Shown here: piece by piece, positions 46,201 through 58,059 of the stretch
How the letters are laid out: each line of letters opens with the position of its first letter
Position numbering within the stretch: the first letter of the stretch is position 1
From: Ottelia alismoides
Lineage: Eukaryota > Streptophyta > Magnoliopsida > Alismatales > Hydrocharitaceae
Assembly: GCA_037367405.1 (NCBI GenBank)
Contig: JAZKJV010002329.1
Coordinates: forward strand, 620,001 to 684,000
DNA: 64,000 nucleotides
Direction of reading: 5' to 3'
Position numbers and translations under genes: made by a program
Notes under the pieces: model-generated
What the model was told of the DNA's origin: nothing
Seen by the model: only the letters and a program-made list of their open reading frames with translations
The model's database searches: none

Positions 46201-47134
46201 TAGGGATGAGCATTGTGTCGGGCCAGCCCCGACCAGACCCGCAACCCGACCCGATAAACCCGACCCGAACCCGAGCCCATTTAATGTCGGTCGGGCTCGG
46301 GGCTTAAAAATCCGCCCATTCTAATAATGGGCTGGGCTCGGGCTTCATAGAACTCAGCCCGAGGCCCGACCCACTAGCTCGGCCCAAACCCCTAATGGGT
46401 TACCCCAACCCCGATTCTCGAAAGCCCCTCCCCCCGGGTCCCTGCCCTCCCCCCCGACCCGGCCTCCCCTCCCCCGAGCCCCATCCTGCCCGACCCAAAC
46501 ACTCCCGGCCCCACGGCCCCCACCCTACGCTGAGCCATCGGCCACGCCCCCAACCCAACCCCAAGTCACAATATGCAAACCCTATTCCCACACTTCCCAG
46601 ACCCATTCGTCGCTCCCCCCAGGGACCCCTAGATCCCCACTTCCTCCGACGGCCCATCCTCCTCGACCCCCCTCCGAGCCTCCAGCCCCTTCCACCCCCT
46701 CTTATGTCCCCTACAACGCCTCCCTTCTTCACGTCGCACGGCCCCGTCGGCCCGCACCCCGACCCGGCGACCCCTGCCCTCTTTTCACCGAGGGCCCGAC
46801 GTCGCCCCGCCATCGAGCCCCATCCAGGCTCCCAGCCTTGCCCCCTTCCCACCACGACGCCACCCATTCCCAGCGTCCCCTGCGCAGCTGCGCCCCAGCG
46901 CCCCACCGCCGGCTGCAGACCCAACGCCCACTGCCGCGCCCCGAACCGAAGCCAAAAAATTTATTGGGCTGACCCGACCCGAACACGGCTCGTTTAACAT
47001 CGAGCCGGGTTTGGGTTCGGGCTGGCCCATCAAAAATTAACAGGTCAAAGCCCGGCCCAAAGCCCGATAATGCTAACGGGCTCGGGTTCGGGCTAAGGTC
47101 CAGCCCGGCCCGCCCGACCCGATAATCATCCCTA
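46201..47134. mobile_element. hAT-like element with CGGGTCGGG subterminal repeats
   Basis: The ends are TAGGGATGAGCATTG and, inverted, TAGGGATGATTATCG, fitting the hAT terminal consensus (YAGGGNTG). The flanks are GGTCTCGT before and GTCTCCGT after, a slightly decayed 8 bp duplication. Comparison with the uninterrupted E1 sequence supports the insertion site. Both ends are packed with CCCGACCCGA / TCGGGCTCGGG type motifs, probably transposase-binding repeats. The GC-rich centre gives long but low-complexity frames on both strands (46395-46997 plus, 46400-46924 minus) that I do not accept as genes. It is non-autonomous. Confidence 0.85.
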
Positions 47135-47565
47135 GTCTCCGTTATTAGCACATCAAACTCACAAATCTCAGGTGTTTCTAATAGGGAGAGGTGATCCGCC
47201 ACCACATTCTTGACTCCAAGCTTATCCTTGATCACAATATCGAACTCCTGGAATAGAAGGATCCATCAGGACAGACGTGGCTTTGAATCCTTCTTGTCCA
47301 TTAAATAATTGATGGCGGTGTGGTCAGTGAAGATGGTCACCTTGGATCCTAAAATGTGGGACCTGAATTTATTTAAGGGAAAATACTACGGTTAGCATCT
47401 CTTTCTCTGTAATCGTGTAATTTCGTTGGGCGAAAGTCTTGCTAGCGTAGTGTATGGCACAAGGAAATCCATCCCTATTCTGTCCCAACACAAATCCAAC
47501 GACAAAATCGGAGGTGTCCGTCATGATCTCGAATGGAAGAGACCAATCGGGTGGCTGAAGGACAT
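47135..47565 (-). pseudogene. E4 RNase H
   Basis: The minus strand encodes FVVGFVLGQNRDGFPCAIHY, then ASKTF and AQRNYTITEKEML, matching RNase H of E1 with frame breaks. It reaches toward the H-L-S block ([13 protein letters not shown]) near 47200 and ends at the hAT insertion. Confidence 0.8.
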
Positions 47566-47577
47566 GAGCCTCTACAA

Positions 47578-47882
47578 CTATGTTCTTGAGATTTTCGAAT
47601 GCCGGAATACACTTATCATCGACGATAAACTCGGTGTCTTTTGAAAGAAGATCATATAACGGTCGGACAATTTTACTGAAGTCTCGTATGAAATGTCAGT
47701 AGAAACCAACATGTCCAAGGAAAGACGTAACTGCTTTAGATTGGACGGTGGATTGAGTTTCTTAATGATATCCACCTTGGTCGGGTACACCTCCATACCC
47801 TTGTTAGAGATGATGTGACCAAGGACCGTCCCCTGAGTCATCATAGAATGACTCTTCTCCCAAGAAAGTACGAGGTTAACCT
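47578..47882 (-). pseudogene. E4 reverse transcriptase, C-terminal part
   Basis: NLVLSWEKSHSMMTQGTVLG, HIISNKGMEVYPTKVDIIKK and NPPSNLKQLR match the RT after the YxDD box. Upstream of NLVLSW homology ends abruptly near 47882, where E5 LTR sequence starts. It also shows the undamaged form (WEKSH...TQGTVLGHI) of the segment that is frameshifted in E1. Confidence 0.87.
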
Positions 47883-50649
47883 TGACGAGACTCAAGTTAT
47901 CTTAATTAATACAACCGGATTAATGATCGAATTAAATTTGTCGTTCGATGTAGTTAGGTAATTCGAGGCTTATCAAAAACCACTTATATTAATGTTTAAT
48001 TAAATGCAAGCGACAGATTTATTTTACTTGGGCAAGCCCAAGGTCGAACTTAGGTAGGTAGCTTTCTCCCTTAGGTTAATTTTAAGTTAGTTTCGATGTC
48101 AAATTTTCAGAAGAATATTTTTGGTCTTTTTATATGCAATTAAGGAAACACAATGCAATTTCAAGCCATAATTTAGGTTAAATCACGAATGATAGTCAAA
48201 TGAAGTCCAATATTAATGAAACTTGGCTAAAATATAAAATGCAATGAAACTAAGTGACTGCAATTTTTTTGGAATTTTTAGACTCTAATTAAATTAAATA
48301 TGAATTTAAGAAGGATGTAGGGTAGTTTTTGCGAAACTAATTTTGATAAATACCAAAGCACATTATTTTTTGATATAAAAATTATCCTAGATATATCTAT
48401 GTGAGAGGAATCTAGGAAAATTGATAAACCTAAAAATGATGTAAATTAGTCCTATTAAAAATCAATTAGGCAAAAGACTAATTAATATATTCAGGCCTCC
48501 TGATGCGTGCAAATGGTTTGATTTTTTTAACACAGTATATATCAAATAAAACTAAACCAACTACGATTTTATGATGATTTTTGGAGCAAGAAATAATTTA
48601 ATATGGAATAAAAGTCTCATAGTGGGAACACTTTATCAATTTCCACAAAAATAAATATATTAAATTCTTCAATGCTCACAAAAATATGACACAGGTCACA
48701 AAGATAAAGTAGAAGTTACTCTACAACATGCAATTTTTGGAATTTAAAAATGATGATAATTGGATGCTTAAATATGCGTGCAAACACAGGGACCAGAATA
48801 CAAAACAAAAATTAAAATCTCTTCAATCAAAACATGTGTACAAGGACTAAAGTGCAAAAACCTATAATGTTATGGGTATGCATGCAAAATGTCCACGAAA
48901 ACACGTGCTCCTCACGTATTGTGCCTGGTAGGGACTGAAATGCAATTCTAGAAACTTACAGGGGTCTCTGTGTAATTTGCCCAGCCCGCACGTGAGGGAC
49001 ATGTAAGGTACTAGGCTCGGGAGGTGTCGAAGGCTCGGACGGAGGCTCAGATGCTCTAGAGGCTCGGGCGTGCTTCAGATCTTACTTCGGGTGCTCCGAG
49101 CCTAGGGTCAGGGAAGAGGCTCGAAGCGGGGCTACGTGGCGGAAGATGGGTCGTTAGATCTGGATAGATCCAACGACGGATGAAGTAGGCGACGTGACTC
49201 CCTTGGATCCGTCAGATCAAGAGAGATCCAACAGAGGCTGATGCGGTCGACGTGGCGTGATGCAGGTCGTCAGATCCTCACATGATCAGACGGTATCTAG
49301 AGCACAAAGGCAATGGCGACCCGGCAGATGGTAGACCGCTAGATCATCCTGATCCAACGGCGGCTGATGCAGACGACGTGGGCGAACGAGGACCATCCAA
49401 TCAAGGCGATCGGACGGTGGCTGGGCGGCTGGTTCCTCCGGTCTGCCGCATCTTACGGCAGAGTTGGCGGGGCTCTATCGATGGGCTCCTGGCTCTACCG
49501 CCCTTCCCCATGGTCGGTGAAGATTGCTAGAGGCTCTTGGATAGCTCGGAGTGGTCGTGGAGGCGTGGCAGAGCCGCCGAAGGTCCTGGAACCGACTGGC
49601 ATCATCTGTAGGCTGGAGACGATGAAGCTCGAAGGAGCTCCAGTGACGACTCCGATCAGTGAAGAAGATAGGACCTGCATCGTTAAGGGGTTCCAAAAAA
49701 TGCGCTCATGTTCGTGGGAGTGCAGTGAGTGCGCGAGAGGCCTGTATCGTGAAGGTGAGAGCGGTTCGGTGTGCTTCTCCATCGGGAAGGCGGAGCTGTG
49801 GTCGGAGGGGACTCGTTGCATCGTAGGGGTGATTGAATAGGTGCGCGAAGATCATAGCTCCAAGGCGGAGCTCAGGCGATAGTTGGTAGAGGGTGGAATA
49901 GAACGAGGCATCCAAATAAATTAGGAGAAACACAAAATAAAACAAGAAGAAGATCGGAGGTGGAATGGAGGGATCTACCTGGGGATTGGAAGCTCGAAGG
50001 ATGCTTCCGATCATCGCTCGAGGGTCAGTAGAAGGCCCGAGCTCATGCAGCTCGGTGGAGGAGTTGCTACACGGTGAAGATATGCTACGGATCTCACCGG
50101 AGGGGAACCACCATCGTCGCTCACTCTTAGGCCAAATCTCTGTCGCATATAGGTTTAGGTCATCTCTAGGGTATCTCGTGCTAGGGTGGATAGGAATGAA
50201 GTTGGACGGAGGCGGGGTATTTATAGGAAGCAGGTGGGGGTCCAGGCGATGGGAGCATGGTGTTCGTGGAGTTTGTGGAGCGAGGAAGGGGGATCATATG
50301 GTTGTGGTTGATGGTGAGGGTGATGGAGGTGTGGGCTTCATCGTGGGGCGTTCAATGGGTGGAGACGGTGGCTGTAATGGAGTCAAAAATAGAAAGTGGG
50401 AGGGGACGTCACGAGGTGGGCGACGTACGCGAGGAAGACGGTCGGAGGTGGAAGACGACGCGTCGACCGTTGGATCTAGTGAGACAACCGCTGCTGGCGA
50501 GGTGCTAATAAAGGGTCATGATTAGATCAGGCGGGTCAGATCGAAGGGCGCTGGGCTCACCACATGGCGGGCGGAGCATTAAGCGCCAACGGGCAGTGGA
50601 GATTGAATCATGGATGAGGATCGGAGGGCTGAGGATGAAGCGTGGATGA
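47883..50649 (-). repeat. E5 LTR, first part (interrupted by E3)
   Basis: The sequence has the same layout as the other LTRs: a block GTCGAACTTAGGTAGG (48042-48056), an AT-rich part, CACGTG boxes (48902, 48989) and a GC-rich island (about 49000-50649) with many GATCCAACGG-like words. It adjoins the E4 RT with no primer site between, so it is the outer end of a left LTR. The start at TGACGAGA (47883) is my best guess. Plus-strand frames here (49367-49840, 49965-50525) are not supported as genes. Confidence 0.75.
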
Positions 50650-50654
50650 GAGGC

Positions 50655-53447
50655 TGTTGAACCGAATTTTGCAGAGGTCGTGTCGATTCACAAGGTGAAT
50701 CAACAGTCGCTGATTTGACCTCCAGCAAAATCTGAAATTCAAACAACAATTAACCCACAACAGAAATCAAGCAATGAAAAACGGTGTGGAGTTAAAATTT
50801 ATTATAACTCTACAACAAAGATGTGTATAGGTGCAAGTATGTGTAGAGGTCGAACACAAGGAGCAGACAGGTAGAACGGGGCAAAAGAATGCTCAAAATG
50901 TGTGAATGTGAAAATATGTCTATTTGTGTTATTTTTTGTGAGTTTTTAATTTTATAATTTTTTATTTAATTTTTAGATTTCTAATTTATATTTTGATTTT
51001 GTATTTTCTTTTTATCTTTTATATTTTTTATATTTTCTTTTTCTTTTAAAAGGAATATATATACAATATAAGAAAAGAGAGTATAAGGTATTTATAAAAA
51101 TAAGGAAAAATACTCAAAAATTAGGGAATAAAATGTTTTTTAGGTTTTTATAATTTTTTAATGTTTTTATGATTTTTCTATATTTTTCCTAATGTTTTTG
51201 GTATTTTTAAAGTCAAAATACTGAAAACAGGAAGAAAATGAAAGACTGAAACTAAAATGGAGAAATAAAATAGAAAGAAATAGCAAAAATTTCCCAAATT
51301 AATTTTAAATTGAAGATCACAAAATAAAGAAAATTCAGGAAAAGAAAACACAATTTTTAGATTTTTTGTGAATTTAATAAATTTTTATGAAGGTTTTAGA
51401 GTTTTTAAATTTTTATAGGTTTTCTTTATAATTTTTAGTGATTTTTGTACTGAAGTTAGAACACAATAAAATGAGCAAAATATATTTTTTGGGGGAATTT
51501 TCCGGGGTGATTTTATAATTTTTATGGATTTTCTAATGCAAACAGTGTTGGAAATGCATGTTTTGAATTTTCATAAATATTAAAATGCAATAAATATGCA
51601 CAATAAAAATATACCGTGATACTACAATGCAGCAGGAACCTATGATGATTTTTATGAATTTTTTTAACGATTTAGATTTTCATGCAATAAATAGAGGAAG
51701 CATACAAAAATACAAGGCCTAGCAGGGGCATTAATAAAATTATCCAGAAAGTCAGGGGCCTAAGTGTAAATTCACCACAAAATCTATAACTAATCAAAAA
51801 CCTTCTGGATCAATCATAAATAGACAAAACTCCAAGGGTGTCTTCGCAAAATTCCAAAGCCACGTGCATGGGGCACATGACAGTCAGGGATTAAAAAGCA
51901 ATGAATGAAACACAGGAGGGCTAAGTTGAAATTTCACCAAAATATTACAACGTTTCGGGAATGTTCTAGGACTACTCAAAAATACATGAAATGCCAGGCC
52001 CTTGGCCGCAAAATAGCAAAGCACACGTGCTCGTGCACGTGCGCCTCGCTGGGAAGGGCTTGACTGCAATTATACAAAGTCCGTGGGTCTACTGATAAAG
52101 TTTACAAAAATAATAACACTGCAAAGGAAAGCTTGCGTAATAATAAATAAATAACAAAATTGGTTGGGAGGATGTGCAATTTACCCAACCAGAGGCGCGA
52201 TCCAACAGTGTGGCCGAGGCCACTTATCCACGCGTCAGCTCCAGATCGTGCGATGCCTCTTCGAATCGGATGGTTGGGATTAGATTTGCCCAAAATGATG
52301 AACGACCCAGGTGTGTATGATCCAAAATATTTTAAAAATAGTAAATGATTTAATTATTTTTAGATTATTAAATAAAAAATGTTTATTATTTTATGAAGTA
52401 TTTAATTCTGATTTTTATTTATTTTTATGAGGTATAAAAATGTAAGTTACCATTTATAGGCTATATAGGTATACATATCTATATATTTTAATATTTTATT
52501 TTTATTTTATGTATTTAATTTATTTATTTTGGTTTTTTATTTTATATATTTATAGGATATTTTTATACACTTAAATATATTTTTATTTTTTTCTGATGTA
52601 TTTTATACACTTAATAAAATAAAAATGTGAACTATATAGGTTTAAATACATGTATTATACCTATGTATATTGTATACAAGTATTTTATTTTGAGTTTTCT
52701 TTGACTTTTTATTCTGATTTTAATATACAAATAAACTATAAGTAATATTTACAAAATTATAAAAATATAAAATTATAAAAATAATTAATAAATAAAAAAC
52801 GAATATTTTAATCTGTACAAGTATACAATGGGGTCCAAAACTCAACTTTCAAACTGTAGCTCCGCCAAATGCAAAACCACCACCTAAATAGCTTATTTTG
52901 AATTATATACAATTAAAGGTGAGTTTGACGCATTTCAAGTTTTTATTAGCGAGATACGGGTCTGCGAATTTGGGATTCTAGATTCTTATTCAGACCATAA
53001 CTTTTTATCTGTATATTATTTTTGAGTGAAATAAATTTTGTATTTTTATTTATTTAATTATCTACAACTTTCATGTACAAAGTTTCTTTATTTGAAGTAT
53101 AAAATGTGGAACCAAAAATAGGTCCCAAAATGAATAAAGAATGAAGGAATAAAAGGAATTTTTATTGGTATTTTGGCCCTTATCTCCCCCTACTTTATTC
53201 CTTGTCGACCTAGTCATCGAGATGCCTAGGTCTCGGGGTTTCGGGTCATAAAATTATTGCAATATTTTATTCTTTTTCTTTTCTTTTCTTTATTATATAA
53301 TTTTGGCTTTAAAAACCGCATTTTATACACTATTTACACAAATATGCATGCATCCTAAAATGCCTAATTTAAGCCTATTTACACGCATTTACTACGGTTT
53401 TTAAGGCCAAAATGATAGAATAAAGATGATGAAACGTAGATTCATCA
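50655..53447 (-). repeat. E3 left LTR (3' LTR), with ~1 kb internal deletion
   Basis: The 2793 bp copy matches the right LTR on both sides of a junction at about 52326. About 1 kb corresponding to 61113-62113, most of the GC-rich island, is absent. Because the two LTRs are identical at insertion, the loss happened after integration. Confidence 0.92.
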
Positions 53448-55431
53448 TCCCCCTATACTTGCCTTTGCTAGTCCCTAGCAAACACTTATGCAATAAGTGC
53501 AGAAAAAGAAAATTAAAGAAAAGAAAAAGAAGAAAGATGAACTAAATTTAATTGTCAAACTTGTCTTCACAAAATCAAAGTTTGGAGCTTAAGTCGGACC
53601 TTTAGAATTTAAGTGCGGGCGGAACCTTAATGAGAACCAATTTTAAAATCCAACAGTCCCTGAGAATCCCAAAACTTTGTTCAAGTCTCCTTAATAACCA
53701 GGTCAGAAATATCTCAACTCATACGCAAACCCTTACGACTATGAATCTAACTCGTACAGTGTAAGTGTTGGTGGCTCTCCCCACTGAAATGACAAAGAGA
53801 CTGACTTCTCCAGTATGACAACCCAATGATTCCCCAATCCAATAACTCCTTCCTCGAGGAGCGGGGTATTCCCTTATTAGTTCAAGTGGCAACCAGCTCA
53901 AGAGGAGGGGATGAGGAGAAGAATGGACGGTAGCCAGTGTAGCTACCTATCCTAGGATGCAAGATCAGTGTAGTCAAGTCATCCAGCTGCAGGCTCACAT
54001 ATTTTGACTTTGGCACTCAAGCTTGCTTATTGACTTTACAACATATGTACATACTTTGCAGGCATTTTATTTTTGTACAGGCCTGACTATTTTTTTTCTT
54101 CTTTTTTTTTGAAATACTATTTACAGCATCATTTACATAGGGAGTTTTTCCTCTTGAGCCAATAGACTATCCCTCTTTTGAAGCATTATTGCAACCCACA
54201 CTCTCCTGTCTTTAGAATTCCTCATCACTGGATGGGTTGGGGTGTACTTCCCTCCCTAGAGGAGGACAAGCGTTTCCACTTGTGTGCGTCTCATGCCGGC
54301 AAATCCAATCCCCTCACCACTCCAGCTGAGTTGAGCCATGTGAAAGGTGCAGGTGTCCAAGTTAGGTCATTATCAAATGAGTCGTGCGTGTGCTCCGAAA
54401 TACTCTACTTAGTCAGTCAAGAATTAATTGAACCAAGTCTCGTGATCCTCAAAGAATCAAGTCAACTAGACCTGAAGTACCTCAACTCCAGTTCCTATAA
54501 GGTTCCTGTTATTAGGTAGATTTTAAGGTCCAATCAAGCTCCAATCTTTGGATTTTACTTAGACTTGTTCAACTATCAAACTCAATCCAAAAAATGCTCA
54601 TGCTATGCAAATGATATTCAAAGTACAGAAAATATTTTTGTGATGCAATTTTCAAAGATTTTGAACTTTTTATGGATTTTTGAAAAGATGATGATGCATA
54701 TGCATTTTTTTGTATTTTTCAGAAAGATTTTTCAAAATTTTTTGGATTTTAATTTTGCAAATGTTTTTAGGATTTTTGAAAACAAAAGATTTTGGATAAA
54801 AGCTAGGTACAAATATTTACACAGGAGTGCTTCTTATATATACAAGAAATGGATTTTAAGAATTTATAAGGAAAAGTGATCAATTTTATAAAAACATATA
54901 TAGTGAATTTTAGGTGTGATGTATGTATTCCTCATATTTCACAAAGGTTTTTCAAACAATTTTTGAAAACTATAGTCCAAAATATTTTTTACAAATATTT
55001 TACAAACATGTACACAGATTTGAAAATCATTTTGCAAAGGTTTTCCAAACAGTATAGATAGATTTTTCAAAATATTTTTGCAACCATTTTTCAAACCATT
55101 TCCAAATCATTTTTTAAACATTTTATTTCACAAAAAGAAAATAAATTTTTCAAACAAAGCATTTTTACGAAGGTTGAAAACATGTAACAAAATGTTTTCA
55201 AAATAGTTTTCAATAGATTTTCACAAAGATTTTCAAACTATTTTTTAAACATTTTGCAAAAAAACATTTTCACCTGTTTTATTAATCAGTGAATACAAAA
55301 AGAATTTGAGGAATAATTGTATTTTTTATTATGGTTTTTAATGAATTTTAAAGAATTATTAGCCATACTTATTAAGAAAAATACAAAAGTACGAGTTATT
55401 GCTAAAGTATATACGTAATATATACGACCCC
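53448..55431 (-). other. E3 polypurine tract and 3' untranslated region
   Basis: The sense strand has AAGTATAGGGGGA next to the LTR, preceded by the hairpin TTTGCTA/TAGCAAA (53464-53482). The conserved 3' block lies at about 53852-53990. The T-rich stretch 54600-55380 gives meaningless plus-strand frames. Confidence 0.75.
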
Positions 55432-56039
55432 CCTATACTTAGCTTGAGCTATGTCCTTGTAGATCTGAGATAAAAGAGAAGACATAACTTGTACTGAGTA
55501 TAGGAAAATCTAAAGAATAAAATAAATAAAGAAATGAATGAACGAATGAGAAGTTGACCGTCCCCCCATACTTAGGATCAAATAATCCTAAGTATAGCAG
55601 ACTGTACACAAAGTAGGGAGGGTTAAGGGTGGGAATGAACATATCGTACTCAGATTGTCTCCCCCTATACTTAGGGTGCGATATCCCTAAGTATAGACAA
55701 GAAGAGAAGACAATGGAGAGGATCAAAAAATAAAAAACTCAGGGTGCACACCCCCTATACTTAGGACAAAGTACGTCCTAAGTATAGAAGACTGTCAACA
55801 AGGGGCAACACCTTTTTGATAGATAATGAGGATAGAAAAGAAGAAAAGAAGAAAAGAAGAAAAGTGATCTGAAGATGGAAGAGAGATAGGTCGTGAGAAT
55901 GTACACAATACTCCCCCTATACTTAGGGTAAAAGAAGCCCTAAGTATAGGCAACAACAGGAGTGATGACACGGAACGAAGAATGAACACTCGGCTCGTCC
56001 ACCCCCCTATACTTAGTACAAAGTACGTCCTAAGCAAGG
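55432..56039 (-). repeat. E3 hairpin array (one long, five short)
   Basis: The long hairpin is at 55432-55504. Short hairpins: 55568-55595 (ATACTTAGGAT / ATCCTAAGTAT), 55665-55696 (CTATACTTAGGG / CCCTAAGTATAG), 55755-55787 (CTATACTTAGGAC / GTCCTAAGTATAG), 55916-55950 (CCTATACTTAGGG / CCCTAAGTATAGG) and 56006-56039 (CCTATACTTAG / CTAAGcaAGG with GTAC pairing inside). This is the largest array in the window. Confidence 0.87.
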
Positions 56040-56127
56040 CAAACACGAGAATGGGTGGACGAACAATACGGGAGAGGGACGAAGATGAACATAAGCGGAT
56101 GTACAACAAAGGTGGATGTACGCATGA

Positions 56128-58059
56128 TCAAGAAGGTTGAAAGCAAACCTTCTTACGGGACCGTTGAGGAATAGATCTGGTGTGGTGCAAGTCGACATTG
56201 GGGTCCACAGTGGACGGAAGCCGATCAGGGTCGACAGAGTGATGTTCCTCGGTGGTCCTAAGGTGTGAAGGCACAGACGTAGGAGTGGAAGAAGTGTGGT
56301 CAGGTCTGGCCTTGGGGATCTCGCTGATATCAAATTGGAATGGGACGAACTCGTCATCATCGGAAGAAGTGTAATCGGAGTCATCCTGTGAGGTGTCGTC
56401 CAGGTCAAAACCAAAAGGAACGAACTCATTCGTGGAAGTAGTCGAACTCTGTTCATCCTCTATAATCTCAACTGGGTCATCTTTCTCATCAAAAGGCTCG
56501 AATTCCCAAATAAAAGCAATCAAATCAAATTCGTCCTTTGGCTCATCTGAATCTAAATGAACAGGAGCGGACCCATCAGTGAAAGTAGTCGAGTCATGTC
56601 CGTCCTGTCTAGTATCCAAATCTGCCCTCCGCTCAATGGTATCAATCGTGTAAATCCCGCTGATATCATCAACACAACGTCAATCACAAAAAGCAGAAAC
56701 TCCAAGGTCTATGCTTTCCGAGCTTTCCTCCTTGGAGAGGAATTCTCGGGTCTCATCATCGGTCATAAAGAAAGTCTCTCTGATATCCTCTTATAGATCA
56801 TAGGCCTCAGGGTCAGCCAAAACAGGTGAGGTCACATCAGGTGCAGGTCTCTGGTCGACCGTGGGTGCGGTGATCAACACTTCGCTCTCGTCAGCAGGAC
56901 GGAAGCGAATCTCTCCTGATCCGTAATCAATAACGACCCTCGCAGAGGCGAGGAATGGTCGTCCCAGGATGATTGGAGAGTGCTCCCTTGTGGAGGTCTC
57001 CATGGGCAACACGACAAAGTCAACATGGTAGCTCGTGCCCTGAATCGAGATGACGACGTTTTCAAGGATACCCTCCGGCCTCTTGATTGATCCATCAGCA
57101 AACTGAACGATCACCCTGGTTTTCTTGAAAGGCCATTAGTGAAGAGATTGTACCAACGAGAAGGGTAGAATGCTAATTGAAGCACCGTCGTCGAGGAGAG
57201 TGTGATCACAAGTAAAATCAGAGATGGTGCAGCAAATGAAAGGTGTGGCAGTGTTCCTTTTCTGAGGAATGGGGTGGTGTGTGATGGCGTGGGCAGTGGC
57301 CATGGTCAGAATGTGATGCTCAGATCTGCTCCTCCGCTTTCTCTTCTTATGAGGAGCAGATAAATCGGTCATGGCCTGTTGAAGTGGGGCAAGGATAATC
57401 TCATGAATAGTAGCCACCACTTCTGGTTCAGTCAACATTTTTTTGAATTTTTGGACCTCCTCCATACAAGGAAGGAAGTCGTAATCAACATCTACACAAG
57501 GCATGCCAAGAGCAGTCTGTACAGCGGTATCCTCGGGGTCAAAGGTAGGACATGGTGTGAATGGATGTGTGGTCAAATGGTCTGGCACGTGAGAACTCTC
57601 CTCACAGTCTGAATCAACCAAGTGTCTCCCGAACTCTTTTTGTATTTTTAAATTTTTCTCATTTTTTCGTATTTTGGATGATTGCAGGCTCTCATGGAAA
57701 TCCTCGAGTGAACCCATATCATCAAATGGTGGAGTAGCATGGTCTCTCTTATTTGTACTAGTGAGATGGTCAATCCTCTGTCTCATATGATCCATCATCT
57801 GGGTCAAGTGCTCAAGGGTGGACTCCATGAAAGGTGACTCCAACAGATCAGACTCGGGTGGATGTGAAGGAGGAGGTGGATAATATACAGGTGGAGGTGG
57901 ATGTGGGTAGAAATCCGAGGTCTGAAACTGTGGCTGAGGCGGGTATGTACAAAAATCAGAAAAAGTAGGAGGAGGGTCCTCTTGATAAAAGGGAGGTGGA
58001 CCGACTGGAGCGAGCGCAGGATCCGCAACGTCCGGATAGAAAATCCTCCAGGGGTCCAT
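56128..58059 (-). pseudogene. E3 single frame: proline-rich region, aspartic protease, acidic tail
   Basis: One frame runs from MDPWRIFYPDVADPALAP (58059) to KKVCFQPS (56128), 643 codons, broken only by three nonsense codons (57136-57138, 56791-56793 and a TGA near 56680). All three could come from C-to-T changes. The N-terminal third is P/Y/H-rich; a helical part follows (LEHLTQMMDHMRQRIDHL), then a basic KKRKRRSRSEH. The protease has DHTLLDDGASISILP (D-D-G) and, past the first stop, FADGSIKRPEG and ILGRPFLASARVVIDYG. The tail is acidic with repeats such as EFVPFGFD and EFVPFQFD. No capsid motif of the E1 type is present. Confidence 0.85.

Larger units (their letters stand above)
38777..47882 (-). 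mobile_element. E4: Athila-like element, 3' part (LTR, INT, RH, end of RT)
   Basis: The left LTR (38777-42610) is followed by a polypurine tract, a 3' region with hairpins, then integrase, RNase H and the end of RT on the minus strand. The RT is cut near 47882 where another LTR (E5) begins. The 5' half with gag and PBS is not in the window. A 934 bp hAT element lies inside (46201-47134). Coding is decayed throughout. Confidence 0.85.

Noticed and set aside
46395..46997. 200-codon proline-rich ORF (and the opposite 174-codon glycine-rich ORF)
   Set aside because: Both come from the GC-rich motif array of the hAT element; low complexity on both strands.
49367..50525. ORFs in 49367-49840 and 49965-50525
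   Set aside because: They lie in the GC-rich island of the E5 LTR, with no domain and overlapping frames on the other strand.
55432..56039. CRISPR-like array
   Set aside because: Repeats are hairpins with irregular spacing inside a plant retrotransposon; no direct-repeat and spacer structure of uniform length.
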